Source: Dysgonomonas sp. 521 (GTDB taxonomy: Bacteria > Bacteroidota > Bacteroidia > Bacteroidales > Dysgonomonadaceae). Taken from it: a stretch of 64,000 nucleotides of DNA. The notes beneath the pieces are model-generated. The model was not told where the DNA came from. It worked only from the letters and a program-made list of their open reading frames with translations, and made no database searches. The translations under genes and the position numbers were made by a program. The stretch covers positions 52,818 to 116,817 of the forward strand of contig NZ_QVMO01000012.1 in the NCBI RefSeq assembly GCF_010501055.1. Reading direction: 5' to 3'. Positions 1 to 9,135 of the stretch are shown here, one piece after another (the first letter of the stretch is position 1; every line of letters begins with the position of its first letter).

Positions 1-198
1 TCCTTGCCTGTCCCTGTCTCCACCCGTCTTATATGGATTCCTGTCTTTTCCACGATCTGTATTGATATCATACGCCTGTTTACGTAGGTCACCTACACGC
101 GCACGTTTCTTTTTTGCCGGTTCTGCTCCATTTGAATTGTTTTCTGATGATGAGTAACCATCCCGGCCTTCTCTATCATTTCCATTTTCTGTCACCAT
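1..198 (-). CDS. Probable rRNA pseudouridine synthase, N-terminal disordered extension (partial)
   Basis: Only the first 66 codons are present; the gene runs off the left edge. The frame is open from the ATG at 198 (minus strand) and encodes a charged, low-complexity segment rich in Asn, Ser, Arg, Lys and Gly (MVTENGNDREGRDGYSSSEN at the start, later a KKKRARV basic patch). Nothing catalytic is visible. In Bacteroidales a pseudouridine synthase of the RluB type with exactly such a disordered basic N-terminus commonly follows purB, and purB lies 67 bp upstream here, so the name rests on that neighbourhood. It could be another RNA-binding protein with a basic tail. Confidence 0.45.
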   Translation of the reverse strand, partial: MVTENGNDREGRDGYSSSENNSNGAEPAKKKRARVGDLRKQAYDINTDRGKDRNPYKTGGDRDRQG

Positions 199-265
199 TG
201 TTTTCCTTTTGTTTAATTATAATTTAATTTTTTTTGATAACCTCACGGTTATCGGTTAATTTAAA

Positions 266-1612
266 TTACACCCCTGTATAAGTATGCGGTGTAATCTTTC
301 TCAGTTCGTCTTTCACGGCCTCACTTACATCCAGCCCGTTGATAAAGCCGGCAATAGAATCTGCCGTTATCACGCTATTGGTACGGGTAAGTGCTTTCAG
401 GGCCTCGTATGGTTTAGGGTATCCCTCGCGACGCAATATCGTTTGTATTCCTTCTGCCACAACAGCCCAACAGTTGTCCAGATCCTTAAATAACATGTCA
501 TTATTCAACAATAATTTATCTAGTCCTTTCAATGTACTTTGTATCGCTATCGCAATATGCCCTATAGGTACGCCCACATTCCGCAGGACTGTAGAGTCCG
601 TCAAATCCCTCTGTAAACGCGACACCGGCAGTTTAGATGCCAGATGTTCCAGGATGGCATTGGCTATTCCCAAGTTTCCTTCCGCATTTTCGAAATCGAT
701 AGGGTTTACCTTGTGCGGCATTGCCGATGATCCTATTTCCCCTTCTTTTATCTTCTGCTTGAAATATTCCATTGATATGTATTGCCAAAAATCACGATTA
801 AGGTCTATCATGATTGTATCGATACGTTTCAACGCGTCAAAAACGGCTGCCAAATTGTCATAATTTGAAATTTGCGTAGTCCATTCTTCTCTTTCCAAGC
901 CTAACTTTTCGGAAACGAACTTGTTTCCAAAAGCTTTCCAGTCATATTCGGGGTATGCTACAGTGTGAGCATTATAGTTTCCTGTTGCTCCTCCAAATTT
1001 TGCAGACAGCGGAACGGATTTGAGCAACTGCAACTGGGTTTCGAGGCGGCTCACAAAAACCATAATCTCCTTGCCTAAGCGTGTAGGAGACGCGGGTTGC
1101 CCATGCGTTTTGGCCAGCATAGCCACGTCAGTCCATGCTGTCGCCTGATTTCTCAGTTTCACTATCAGTTCATCGAGGAGTGGGTAATATACATCATTCA
1201 GGGCGTCTTTCAGAGAAAGAGGAACAGATGTATTGTTTATATCCTGGGATGTAAGTCCAAAATGGATGAACTCTTTATATTGTTCCAAACCTCCTAACTC
1301 GTCGAATTTTTCTTTTATAAAATATTCAACGGCTTTCACATCATGGTTTGTTACTTTTTCCGTTTCTTTTATGCGTAAAGCATCTTCTTCCGAAAAATTA
1401 TCAACAATATTTTTCAGTTTTGGAAAAACAGACTTATCTATATTTTTCAACTGAGGCAGAGGCAATTCGCAAAGCGCAATAAAATATTCTATTTCAACCT
1501 GTACGCGATACTTAATAAGGGCATACTCCGAAAAATAATCTGCTAGTTTTTCTGTTTTATTACGATAACGACCATCTATTGGCGAGATGGCTGTCAAGGA
1601 GGTTAGTCTCAT
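266..1612 (-). CDS. purB: Adenylosuccinate lyase
   Basis: Cytosolic lyase acting twice in purine synthesis: it splits SAICAR to AICAR and adenylosuccinate to AMP, releasing fumarate each time. The 448-residue protein has the normal family length. The fumarase/aspartase-superfamily signature GSSAMPHKVNPIDFEN is near residues 292-307; its serine belongs to the mobile catalytic loop. The N-terminal SPIDGRY segment and the central TSQDINNT block (substrate contacts) are also present. The start MRLTSLTAISPIDGRY is the usual one. It probably shares a transcript with the gene at the left edge. purA, which makes its substrate, lies in the same window near 9.1-10.4 kb but is not adjacent. Confidence 0.97.
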   Translation of the reverse strand: MRLTSLTAISPIDGRYRNKTEKLADYFSEYALIKYRVQVEIEYFIALCELPLPQLKNIDKSVFPKLKNIVDNFSEEDALRIKETEKVTNHDVKAVEYFIKEKFDELGGLEQYKEFIHFGLTSQDINNTSVPLSLKDALNDVYYPLLDELIVKLRNQATAWTDVAMLAKTHGQPASPTRLGKEIMVFVSRLETQLQLLKSVPLSAKFGGATGNYNAHTVAYPEYDWKAFGNKFVSEKLGLEREEWTTQISNYDNLAAVFDALKRIDTIMIDLNRDFWQYISMEYFKQKIKEGEIGSSAMPHKVNPIDFENAEGNLGIANAILEHLASKLPVSRLQRDLTDSTVLRNVGVPIGHIAIAIQSTLKGLDKLLLNNDMLFKDLDNCWAVVAEGIQTILRREGYPKPYEALKALTRTNSVITADSIAGFINGLDVSEAVKDELRKITPHTYTGV

Positions 1613-1857
1613 TTTTATGTTATAAGTACTTTTGTGTTTTTTAATATTCCTTTCTTGAAATTCTCTTTTTCGATATCACTATTTACTTCGAACTACAAAT
1701 ATATAACAAATATTATTTCTAACGGCTTATAAGACAAAGAAAGTGGCTGTTTTTTTATCTTTTTCACACACTGAAAAAGATAAAATAGAAACCGCTGAAT
1801 TATTTACCTTTATATTCCAATTATTTTCATACTTTATGAACGGTTTGCGACACATAA

Positions 1858-1905
1858 AAAACAGACTCTAAGTAACCGTTCCTTTCTTTTTACGGAAAAA
1901 ATTTA
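1858..1905. repeat. Remnant of abutting B-type and A-type repeat ends
   Basis: The string AAACAGACTCT at about 1859-1869 is the outer right end of the B-type palindromic elements and is followed after one base by AGTAACCGTT, the outer left end of the A type. The AAATTTAAATAG stretch after it resembles their inner ends and contains the stop codon of the aminotransferase gene (1903-1905). No element body remains between them. Confidence 0.4.
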
Positions 1906-3009
1906 AATAGTCCCATAGTTATTTAATGTGTCAACAATCTTATTCAGTTCTTCTTTCGTCAAAGACGGATAGAGCGGAAGGCTCAACACCTCATCCTGCA
2001 ATTGTTCGGCGACAGGCAGGCTCAAGTGGCTCAGTTCGGCATAAGCCTGCTGCCGGTGTATAGCATGCGGATAATGTATCTGCGTTTGTATACCGTTATC
2101 GGAAAGATATTGCTGAACCCTGGCGCGCTCTTGGCAACGGATAACGAACAGATGGAACACATGGCTATCCCAGCCCTTTACTTCCGGCAGGATAAAAAAA
2201 TCATTCTTTATGTTTTCCATATAGAACCGGGCTATCTCGCGGCGCAGGGCATTATCTTCATCAATATATCCCAGCTTGACGGAAAGTATGGCCGCCTGTA
2301 GTTCATCAAGACGGGAATTCAATCCTTTATATTTGTGTATATATTTTTCGTCCGATCCATAGTTCGACAAAGCCCTTATGATGCCTGCCAATTCCTCATC
2401 ATTAGTAGTAACTGCCCCGGCATCGCCCAGCGAACCAAGATTCTTTACAGGATAGAAGCTAAATGCCGCCGCATCGCCAACACTTCCGGCTCTCCGCCCG
2501 TTGTATATCGCGCCATGCGCCTGAGCAGCGTCTTCAATCAACAGAAGACTGTGTTGGTCCGTTATCTCCCTGAGTTCGTCCATAGCGGCCACTTGCCCGT
2601 AGAGGTGGACGGCAATCACGGCTCTGGTTTTGCCTGTTATCTTTTCCTTTACTGAAACAGGGTCGATATTATATGAACCTATGTCACAGTCGGCCGGCAC
2701 AGGTGTCAGTCCGGACTGGGTAACGGCCAGAGCCGTAGCAATAAATGTATTGGCAGGAAGGATTACTTCATCACCTTCCTTTATTTTACCTAACTGCATA
2801 TACCCCATCAGTATAAGGCGGAGAGCATCAAGCCCGTTGCCCACCCCGACACAATATCCTACACCACAGTAAGATGCAAAATCTGCTTCAAAGTAATTAT
2901 TCTCGCGTCCTCTGATATACCAGCCCGAATCGACAACACGGGATACCGCCTCCTTTGTTTCGGAAGCATATCGCTCGTTTTCGCGTTTCAGGTTAAGGAA
3001 AGGTATCAT
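1903..3009 (-). CDS. DegT/DnrJ/EryC1/StrS family sugar aminotransferase
   Basis: PLP-dependent aminotransferase of the fold type I sugar-aminotransferase family, which puts an amino group on nucleotide-linked keto-sugars for surface polysaccharides. With the start at [11 protein letters not shown] the protein has 368 residues. The PLP lysine is K189 in [13 protein letters not shown] and the ring-binding segment is EDAAQAHG (E159-G166). An upstream in-frame ATG would add 26 residues, but these overlap the preceding gene and are not family-like; the chosen start lies 4 bp after that gene's stop. The sequence style is close to the FdtB/QdtB enzymes acting on dTDP-3-keto-6-deoxyhexoses. No other sugar-nucleotide genes are adjacent, so the product sugar is unknown. 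Confidence 0.9.
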   Translation of the reverse strand: MIPFLNLKRENERYASETKEAVSRVVDSGWYIRGRENNYFEADFASYCGVGYCVGVGNGLDALRLILMGYMQLGKIKEGDEVILPANTFIATALAVTQSGLTPVPADCDIGSYNIDPVSVKEKITGKTRAVIAVHLYGQVAAMDELREITDQHSLLLIEDAAQAHGAIYNGRRAGSVGDAAAFSFYPVKNLGSLGDAGAVTTNDEELAGIIRALSNYGSDEKYIHKYKGLNSRLDELQAAILSVKLGYIDEDNALRREIARFYMENIKNDFFILPEVKGWDSHVFHLFVIRCQERARVQQYLSDNGIQTQIHYPHAIHRQQAYAELSHLSLPVAEQLQDEVLSLPLYPSLTKEELNKIVDTLNNYGTI

Positions 3010-3013
3010 TTTT

Positions 3014-3850
3014 TTAATTATCTTTCTTTGCTTCACAACGCACAGACCAGAAGCCTGCAAAAGCACTGTTTTTATATTTTTCTGCAATTTCTATAAGCCT
3101 TGCAAAATCGACTTCACTCATTTCATAAAATTGTGAATAATCGCTTATCCATCCTCTGGTTATTACATAAATCTGCCGGTTCTCTTTTTGGATATAGAGC
3201 CATGCAACACTTTCGTCTTCTCCGGCTATCCTCAATGTAAAATCAGCCTCAGATATCCATTTGTCTTTATCCGGTTCTATTGCTCCGAAATACTTTGCAC
3301 CTCTTATAACCTCCAATATTTTTTCCTGATCCGGTTTCTCTATATTGGATTTATCTATCACATCGAAAGGGTCATATTCTGTACTCCCTGCCTCAACAGA
3401 CATAACGGTCTGCCTAAAAATTACCGGATTAGATAGCATTACAAACGTATTATCACTTACCTGCCTACTCCATTGCCCCTTGTATATATCATCTATAGGT
3501 ATTTTTTTCACAAAGATACTATCTGTAGTATTTATCAGGTCTACATATAAGAGAATCTCTCTCGATGAAGAATTATATGTGTATTTTTTTCCTGAATAAC
3601 TATAAATATATGGAGCATCATGCAATTCCCCGTTCTCTGTAATATAAACAGACTTTGTATTAGAATTTTTCTCATTGCCATAATAAAATTCCCCATTCCC
3701 GGCAAAATAGAATGTTTCGGCACTAATGCGCCCTATTATCGGGCCACCCTCGCTATTCGTCCACAATTCTCTTTCATACTGCGCATTACACTTCAAACAT
3801 GAAAGAAACAAAAAAACGAGTATACTTATATAAAAAATATTTATTCTCAT
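3014..3850 (-). CDS. Secreted or lipid-anchored protein of unknown function
   Basis: 278 residues with an N-terminal signal sequence: [18 protein letters not shown] is hydrophobic and ends at cysteines that could serve as a lipoprotein site, or cleavage could follow CNA at about residue 23. The body is beta-rich with repeated FYFAG, FYYGN and ILLYVD strands, then an acidic linker, and a last third ([19 protein letters not shown]) that looks like a small periplasmic sandwich domain. No known family is recognised. It starts 2 bp after the recN stop and ends 4 bp before the aminotransferase start, so the three genes are probably one transcript, although their functions do not obviously connect. 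Confidence 0.7.
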   Translation of the reverse strand: MRINIFYISILVFLFLSCLKCNAQYERELWTNSEGGPIIGRISAETFYFAGNGEFYYGNEKNSNTKSVYITENGELHDAPYIYSYSGKKYTYNSSSREILLYVDLINTTDSIFVKKIPIDDIYKGQWSRQVSDNTFVMLSNPVIFRQTVMSVEAGSTEYDPFDVIDKSNIEKPDQEKILEVIRGAKYFGAIEPDKDKWISEADFTLRIAGEDESVAWLYIQKENRQIYVITRGWISDYSQFYEMSEVDFARLIEIAEKYKNSAFAGFWSVRCEAKKDN

Positions 3851-3852
3851 TA

Positions 3853-5511
3853 CTATAGTCCCAGCATTACCCTCGCATTCTGCACAGCGGCATCCGTTAC
3901 AGTAGAGCCGCTCAGCATCCGGGCTATTTCGTCAAGCCGTTGGGCATCCGACAACTGAATGAGATGAGTAGTAGTAGCCGCTTCGTCATCCGACTTATAC
4001 ACCTTGTAATGCACTTTGCCCTTCGCCGCTATTTGTGGCAAATGGGTAATGGCTATTACCTGCATACTCTTGCCAAACTCGCGCATCACTTCGCCCATCT
4101 TATCGGCTATCTCGCCCGAAACTCCCGTATCTATTTCATCGAATATGATGGAAGGCAATGCCGTAGCGCCCGCGATCATCGACTTGAGACAAAGCATCAG
4201 ACGCGAGATTTCGCCGCCGGAAGCAATATCAGCCACGGGTTGTAAAGGCACATTCTTATTTGCCGAGAACTGGAACAACACACTGTCCATGCCATATATA
4301 TTCGGATGCTCTCCGGCTATAATATCACACTTGAAGCGGATATTGGGCATACCCAGATAGGCAACCCTGTCGGTCAGTTCCTTCTCGAAACTACCGGTTA
4401 TAGCCAACCGCTTATCACTCAGCTGCTGAGCCAAAGCCAGCATTTTTTCGTGTTTTTCGCGCACTTCCTTCTCTAGCAGTACAACCTGTTCGTCAGAAGA
4501 CTCTATACTTTCTATCTTTCGCTTAAACTCCTCATACAAAGCCAACAGGTCGGCAATAGTCTCTACATGGTACTTTTTCTGTAAGGTATAAATTATATCG
4601 AGACGCGACTCGATAAAAGCCAGGCGTTCGGGGTTGAACTCCACATCATTGGCCAGCTTGTCCATTTCGGAAGCGAGGTCTTTCATGTCGATGTAAGCCG
4701 TCTGTAAACGCTCCGAAATCTCATCTGATTTTGAATAAACCTTAGCCAGTTGCTGCGCCGTGTTCAGGCTCTCTTTAAGCTCCGACACGATACCGCTGTC
4801 GTCATCCGACAGTAGGCTATGTATCCTGAATAACGCGGATTTAATATCTTCGGCATGGGTAAGGGTTTCCTGTTCTTCTTCCAGTTCTTCCTGCTCCCCG
4901 TCCTGCAAAGCCGTCTCTCTCAGTGATTCGATCTGGAAACGCAGGTAGTCTTCTTCTTCCTTGCTTTTCTTCACAGACTCCTTCAATTCATCCAATGCCT
5001 TTTCAGCCTGCTTGTAGAAATGGAATGCCTGTTGATATTTTTTCAGCAACTCTTTATTTCCCGCCAAAGCATCCACTACCTGCATCTGGAAACGGGTATC
5101 GGACAACAACAGGTTTTGATGCTGTGAGTGTATGTCGATCAACTGGCTGCCCAGTTCTTTCAGATCGGTCAACGACACGGGGGAATCATTGATAAAAGCC
5201 CTCGACTTACCCGAAGACAGGATTTCGCGACGGAGGATATAGTTGCCGGGGTCGTACTCTATGCCCTTCTCTTCACAGAAGGCTTTAAGGTCATAGGCCG
5301 AAACGTCAAAAGCTCCTTCTATCACGCATTTGCTTTCTCCTTGCTTGATAGCCTTGATATCGGCACGCTGCCCGAGTATGAGCGATAATGCACCCAGAAT
5401 AATGGATTTACCGGCTCCTGTTTCGCCGGTTATAACAGAAAAGCCCTGTTCGAAGTCTATTTCGAGGCTGTCTATTAGCGCGTAATTCTTTATGTATAGT
5501 GACTTTAGCAT
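3853..5511 (-). CDS. recN: DNA repair protein RecN
   Basis: SMC-like ATPase of double-strand break repair that helps hold and process broken ends for RecA. At 552 residues it has the family length. The Walker A motif GETGAGKS is at residues 29-36, followed by a long coiled-coil middle (about 160-370, rich in E/K/Q heptads), and the C-terminal half of the ATP site carries the signature SGGEISRLML and the Walker B segment IIFDEIDTGVSG. The N-terminal MLKSLYIKNYALID is typical. It is the first gene of a probable recN - secreted unknown - aminotransferase unit; the upstream 55 bp contain a GC-rich palindromic repeat. Confidence 0.97.
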   Translation of the reverse strand: MLKSLYIKNYALIDSLEIDFEQGFSVITGETGAGKSIILGALSLILGQRADIKAIKQGESKCVIEGAFDVSAYDLKAFCEEKGIEYDPGNYILRREILSSGKSRAFINDSPVSLTDLKELGSQLIDIHSQHQNLLLSDTRFQMQVVDALAGNKELLKKYQQAFHFYKQAEKALDELKESVKKSKEEEDYLRFQIESLRETALQDGEQEELEEEQETLTHAEDIKSALFRIHSLLSDDDSGIVSELKESLNTAQQLAKVYSKSDEISERLQTAYIDMKDLASEMDKLANDVEFNPERLAFIESRLDIIYTLQKKYHVETIADLLALYEEFKRKIESIESSDEQVVLLEKEVREKHEKMLALAQQLSDKRLAITGSFEKELTDRVAYLGMPNIRFKCDIIAGEHPNIYGMDSVLFQFSANKNVPLQPVADIASGGEISRLMLCLKSMIAGATALPSIIFDEIDTGVSGEIADKMGEVMREFGKSMQVIAITHLPQIAAKGKVHYKVYKSDDEAATTTHLIQLSDAQRLDEIARMLSGSTVTDAAVQNARVMLGL

Positions 5512-5535
5512 ATAGTAGTTATACCAGTCCTTCCT

Positions 5536-5587
5536 TGCCTCCCCAAAGGGGAGGTTATAGCCCCTCCTATGGAGGGGTTGGGGAGGC
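5536..5587. repeat. GC-rich palindromic repeat (CCTCCCC type)
   Basis: Outer arms GCCTCCCC and GGGGAGGC enclose two smaller hairpins (CTCCCCAAAGGGGAG, and CCCCTCC with GGAGGGG). The right part lies inside the end of the phosphoesterase gene: its last residues SPTPP and its TAG stop are encoded by the repeat. Relatives in this window are at 6776-6912, 12783-12847 and 38963-39110. Confidence 0.8.
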
Positions 5588-6769
5588 CTTAAATTTTACA
5601 TTCAATACGACTATCTCCGATATTGTGCCAATCCTGTATTGAGGCCCTGCCAGCCCCAGGCCGGATGACACATATATATGTGTATTCTCTTTCTTCTTAT
5701 ATCCGAAAGGCAGTTCGTACATAGACCTGACTTTCATGCTTTCGGGTACCAATCCCGTGTTATATATCATCGAGCTTACCGCCATAATGGTATTCACCGG
5801 AAAAAACTGCCCATTGTGCGTATGTCCGTACACGGCTATGTCGGCACCTGCGTCTACCTCTTCCTGCAAAACATGCGGTTCATGGTTCATTACGATAACG
5901 GGATAGTCCTTATTCACACCCTGCATTATTTCGGGTAGTTTTTTCCGCGTTTTGCACTTGTCGTCTTCGCGCCCTACCAGATAGAAAGAGTCCGCGATCA
6001 ATACCGTTGTATCCCTAAGTACTGTCATTCCCGCCTTTTGGCTCAGCCATAGTATCTTCTCGTCTTCCGCCTCTCCCAGTTCGATGTACTCATGATTGCC
6101 TGTGGAAACATATACGCCATAAGGAGCTTTCAATCGCAGAAATTCGGTTTCCATCTGTTGCTCGTACAGGGATTTGGCGTCATAGTCTATTATATCGCCT
6201 ACCAGCAGTATCAAATCGGGCTTCTGCTCCATTATCTTATCCACATACATGGAAATAATCTTCTTGTCGATAAGGTAGCCCGCGTGTATGTCTGTAGCTA
6301 CAACTATACGGAGGTCTTTCACATGTGGAGAATGTTTTTCTACCGTCAGGTTCATCTCGGTGACTACCGGATTCCAGAACCTGTAACTACCGTACCCCAT
6401 CGTAGCGATGACGATAAGCAAAGATGCACAAAAATAAATAAGTCTGGGCTTTCTGGATGCAAAATCGAGTGAAAATATTTTTTTCTTCTTGTTTATATAT
6501 TTTATTAAGTCATATAACAAGAGGAGTACCGTCATATAGATGGTAAAGAGCATCCATGTGGTTCCAACCCAGGCAAAGGTATGAAGCGCATCGAAAGGAA
6601 GGTACTTGGATGTGAAGAATCCGATAAAATAGATTATCAGTTCTGCTATGTAAATAGCTGTGTACGGAACTTTAATAAGGTTCTTGTCAGGCAATGCCTG
6701 CCAGCCCCTCCAGTAGATATAAGCACTGAGGAATATCTGAACGATTATGGCATTAAAGAAGACTCTCAT
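5567..6769 (-). CDS. Membrane-anchored metallophosphoesterase, copy 1
   Basis: Calcineurin-like phosphoesterase with an N-terminal membrane part of about four helices (residues 1-140) and a dinuclear-metal domain outside. The metal motifs occur in order: VVATDIHAGY (near 158), GDIIDYD, GNHEY, NHEPH and YGHTHNGQ. The layout matches YkuE-type membrane phosphoesterases; the substrate is unknown. The start chosen is MRVFFNAIIVQ. A longer reading adds MGRAGVGCLY, but these codons come entirely from the flanking GC-rich repeat. The C-terminal SPTPP and the stop are also repeat-derived, so both ends border the same repeat family. A paralogue lies directly upstream. Confidence 0.9.
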   Translation of the reverse strand: MRVFFNAIIVQIFLSAYIYWRGWQALPDKNLIKVPYTAIYIAELIIYFIGFFTSKYLPFDALHTFAWVGTTWMLFTIYMTVLLLLYDLIKYINKKKKIFSLDFASRKPRLIYFCASLLIVIATMGYGSYRFWNPVVTEMNLTVEKHSPHVKDLRIVVATDIHAGYLIDKKIISMYVDKIMEQKPDLILLVGDIIDYDAKSLYEQQMETEFLRLKAPYGVYVSTGNHEYIELGEAEDEKILWLSQKAGMTVLRDTTVLIADSFYLVGREDDKCKTRKKLPEIMQGVNKDYPVIVMNHEPHVLQEEVDAGADIAVYGHTHNGQFFPVNTIMAVSSMIYNTGLVPESMKVRSMYELPFGYKKKENTHIYVSSGLGLAGPQYRIGTISEIVVLNVKFKASPTPP

Positions 6770-6775
6770 ATAAAG

Positions 6776-6912
6776 GCACCCCACCCCGGCCCTCCCCAAA
6801 AGGGAGGGGGAGCAGAGAGGGTATTATTATTGGTTCATATTCATTTTGTTCATTCTTTCATATACTTTCGGGGCTTTGCTAAAGTCCCCCTTGGGGGATT
6901 TAGGGGGCTACT
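6776..6912. repeat. GC-rich palindromic repeat between the two phosphoesterase genes
   Basis: Two GC-rich hairpins, about 6777-6812 (CCCTCCCC / GGGAGGGGG) and 6884-6910 (TCCCCC / GGGGGA), flank a short AT-rich middle. The right edge contains the stop codon CTA (6908-6910, minus strand) of the second phosphoesterase. Confidence 0.75.
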
Positions 6913-8044
6913 TATTTACATCTATTACAACATATTCGGATTGTGTACCTATACGGAACTTACCGCCCCATATCCCGATACCGGAACTTACATAGATATT
7001 GGCATTGCCTTTCTTTATAAAACCATGATCGCGTTCATATATTTTATTCGTTATCAAAGAAATCGGCCAGACCTGTCCCTGATGTGTATGTCCCGAAATT
7101 TGTATATCTATACCGTTTGCCTCAGCCTCTTCAAGGTGGTAAGGCTGATGGTCGAGCATGATAACAGGTTTTGCCTGATCCAGTCCCGCAACTAACTCCT
7201 GCAACGGTTTACGTGAAGGATTCGACCTGTCGTCGCGTCCGACAACATAAAAACAACTGTCGACCAGCGCCACCGAATCCCGCAGCACCTTTACGCCGGC
7301 TTTCTCCATAAAAGCCTCGCTTTCCTTGAATCCGCTTATATATTCATGGTTTCCTATACAGGCATAAATACCCATCGGGGCTTTTATCTTGTGGAATACC
7401 TCCGCATAGCGGCCTTCGTTTAACGGACGGACGCTGTTATCTATAATATCGCCTGCTATAAGTACAATGTCGGGATTCTCGGCATTTATCAGGCCTACCC
7501 ATTTTTCAAACTCCTTTTCGCCAATGCTATACCCCAGATGCAGGTCGCTTATAGCCACAATGCGCAACGACCTGGGTGCAATAGTATCACCAAAGGTTTT
7601 ATAAATCTGAATGGGCAATTCAACCCTTACTTTCCACTGGTATTTGAGATAACCGCAAATCATCAGCAAAGCTATAAAGCCGACCATCAAACCCAATCCC
7701 GCCCAATTGTCTTTGGTGTAGCGGGTAATGGCGTCGCTCGGCATAAAATGCAACAGTTTGTTTGTCAGTCCGAACAGATCTTTCGCCGCCATCACAATAA
7801 AGAAATACAACATGATGAAAAGCCATGCCGTACCTACTTTATACAAGAAGGATGTGAGGCCAATAGGGAGCGAATCGCCTACAAGGAAAGAAATAAAAAA
7901 GGAAGTGACTGCTATGACAGCAAACGATACGAGTATTACCTTGCCTGCGGCAGAGGGTGGCATCGCAATCCAGAAATGCCTGAATACATAATAATTAGCT
8001 AGAATATAAACGACAAAGACTATTATAAAAAACATTGGTTTCAT
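6908..8044 (-). CDS. Membrane-anchored metallophosphoesterase, copy 2
   Basis: 378-residue paralogue of the next gene downstream. Hydrophobic helices at about 3-25, 35-55, 70-95 and 120-140 are followed by a metallophosphoesterase domain with the motifs ISDLHLGYS (near 165), GDIIDNS, GNHEY, LDHQPYH and SGHTHQGQ, supplying all the expected metal ligands. The family acts on phosphoesters outside the membrane; some members cleave UDP-sugar lipids, but the substrate cannot be read from the sequence. A TATCTTTG -7 element lies about 120 bp upstream, so this gene probably leads a two-gene transcript. The stop codon coincides with the edge of a repeat. Confidence 0.9.
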   Translation of the reverse strand: MKPMFFIIVFVVYILANYYVFRHFWIAMPPSAAGKVILVSFAVIAVTSFFISFLVGDSLPIGLTSFLYKVGTAWLFIMLYFFIVMAAKDLFGLTNKLLHFMPSDAITRYTKDNWAGLGLMVGFIALLMICGYLKYQWKVRVELPIQIYKTFGDTIAPRSLRIVAISDLHLGYSIGEKEFEKWVGLINAENPDIVLIAGDIIDNSVRPLNEGRYAEVFHKIKAPMGIYACIGNHEYISGFKESEAFMEKAGVKVLRDSVALVDSCFYVVGRDDRSNPSRKPLQELVAGLDQAKPVIMLDHQPYHLEEAEANGIDIQISGHTHQGQVWPISLITNKIYERDHGFIKKGNANIYVSSGIGIWGGKFRIGTQSEYVVIDVNK

Positions 8045-8161
8045 TTATGTGTTATTGTTGTGCCAGTCATATTTAAGGTTTAAAGTTCAACATTTAAAGA
8101 TTGGAAGTGCCAAGTTTTTAAACATTTAAACCCTAAATCTTTGAATACACCTGTAAAGGTG

Positions 8162-8169
8162 CAAAGATA
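8162..8169 (-). promoter_or_regulatory. Candidate -7 element upstream of the phosphoesterase pair
   Basis: Reads TATCTTTG on the minus strand, matching the Bacteroidetes TAnnTTTG consensus, about 118 bp upstream of the phosphoesterase start. No convincing TTTG is present 19 nt further upstream, so the call is tentative. Confidence 0.35.
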
Positions 8170-8203
8170 AAAAATCCTGATTATTAACATTTCAGTTTAT
8201 TAC

Positions 8204-8237
8204 AAAAAAAGAGTAGCCGGTGTGACCACTCTTTTTT
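8204..8237. terminator. Terminator hairpin after the zinc peptidase gene
   Basis: Arms AAAAAAGAGT and ACTCTTTTTT with an inner GGT/ACC pair form a stem that ends in a T run on either strand. It lies 19 bp past the stop of the minus-strand zinc peptidase gene. Confidence 0.65.
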
Positions 8238-8256
8238 CTATTTCCTTTATATTCCA

Positions 8257-8937
8257 TCAATTGCGTCGTCCTAATGCAATCATTATATAGTAAATCAATG
8301 TTGCCAAAGAGCCGATAGCAGCTATCACATAGGTATAAGCAGCCCATTTGAGAGCGTCCTTTGCCATAGCATGGTTGCCGGTATTTGTTATACCTGCCGT
8401 ATTCAGCCAAACCAATGCGCGGCTACTGGCATTTATCTCCACCGGCAGGGTAATAAAACTGAATACGGTAGTCATCGCAAATAAAGCTATACCTACCCAT
8501 ATCAACGCCGGGAAAACATTAATCATAAATATACCTGCAAGTATAACCCATGTAACAATATTGGAAGCAAAGCTTACCACAGGCACCAGCGCCGAACGCA
8601 TTTTCAACGGCCCGTATTCATAAGCATGCTGTACGGCATGTCCGCACTCGTGGGCAGCTACTGCCGCCGCCGCTACACTATTGCTGGCATATACTCCTTC
8701 GCTCAGGTTTACTGTCTTATTAGAAGGGTTATAATGGTCGGTAAGCATACCGCCCGTAGAAACTACTTTTACGTCATATATACCATTGTCATGCAGCATC
8801 TTTTCGGCTACATCACGACCAGTCATCCCGCTGGATAACGGAATTTTGGAATACTTGTTAAATCTGCTCTTCAACATCTGCTGAACAACAAAACTAGCTA
8901 TCGCTATCAGTATTAATAATATCCAACCTATAGGCAT
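8257..8937 (-). CDS. Membrane zinc metallopeptidase (YugP family)
   Basis: 226-residue integral membrane protein of the neutral zinc metallopeptidase family typified by Bacillus YugP. There is one N-terminal helix (residues 3-20), then a soluble part with the zinc motif HECGH near residues 94-98 in the context AAAAVAAHECGHAVQHA, and then three further helices at about 120-150, 155-170 and 200-220. The SSRALVWLNTAGI segment is typical of the family. The substrate is unknown. It is downstream of purA with about 200 bp between and has its own terminator hairpin. Confidence 0.9.
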   Translation of the reverse strand: MPIGWILLILIAIASFVVQQMLKSRFNKYSKIPLSSGMTGRDVAEKMLHDNGIYDVKVVSTGGMLTDHYNPSNKTVNLSEGVYASNSVAAAAVAAHECGHAVQHAYEYGPLKMRSALVPVVSFASNIVTWVILAGIFMINVFPALIWVGIALFAMTTVFSFITLPVEINASSRALVWLNTAGITNTGNHAMAKDALKWAAYTYVIAAIGSLATLIYYIMIALGRRN

Positions 8938-9102
8938 AGTCTATTCTTTTTTAATGATTTTAAATTCTAATTTATAAGTAAATAAACAAAAAATATGCCA
9001 ATAGGGTTTATGTCATGTAATATACTGAGACCTCACTCACATTTCTTAATTAAATTTGACTTATTTTTCAGTTTAACCGCAGGGATGTATTGCCGGGTTT
9101 GG

Positions 9103-9127
9103 TGGGCGAAAGTTTATTCGCCCCTAC
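9103..9127. repeat. Short GTAGGGGC-type hairpin
   Basis: GGGCGAA and TTCGCCC arms followed by CTACA. This is the core of the interspersed hairpin also found around 21.8-22.1, 44.7, 45.8 and 60.2 kb. It lies just downstream of purA and may double as a terminator. Confidence 0.5.
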
Positions 9128-9135
9128 ACAATATG

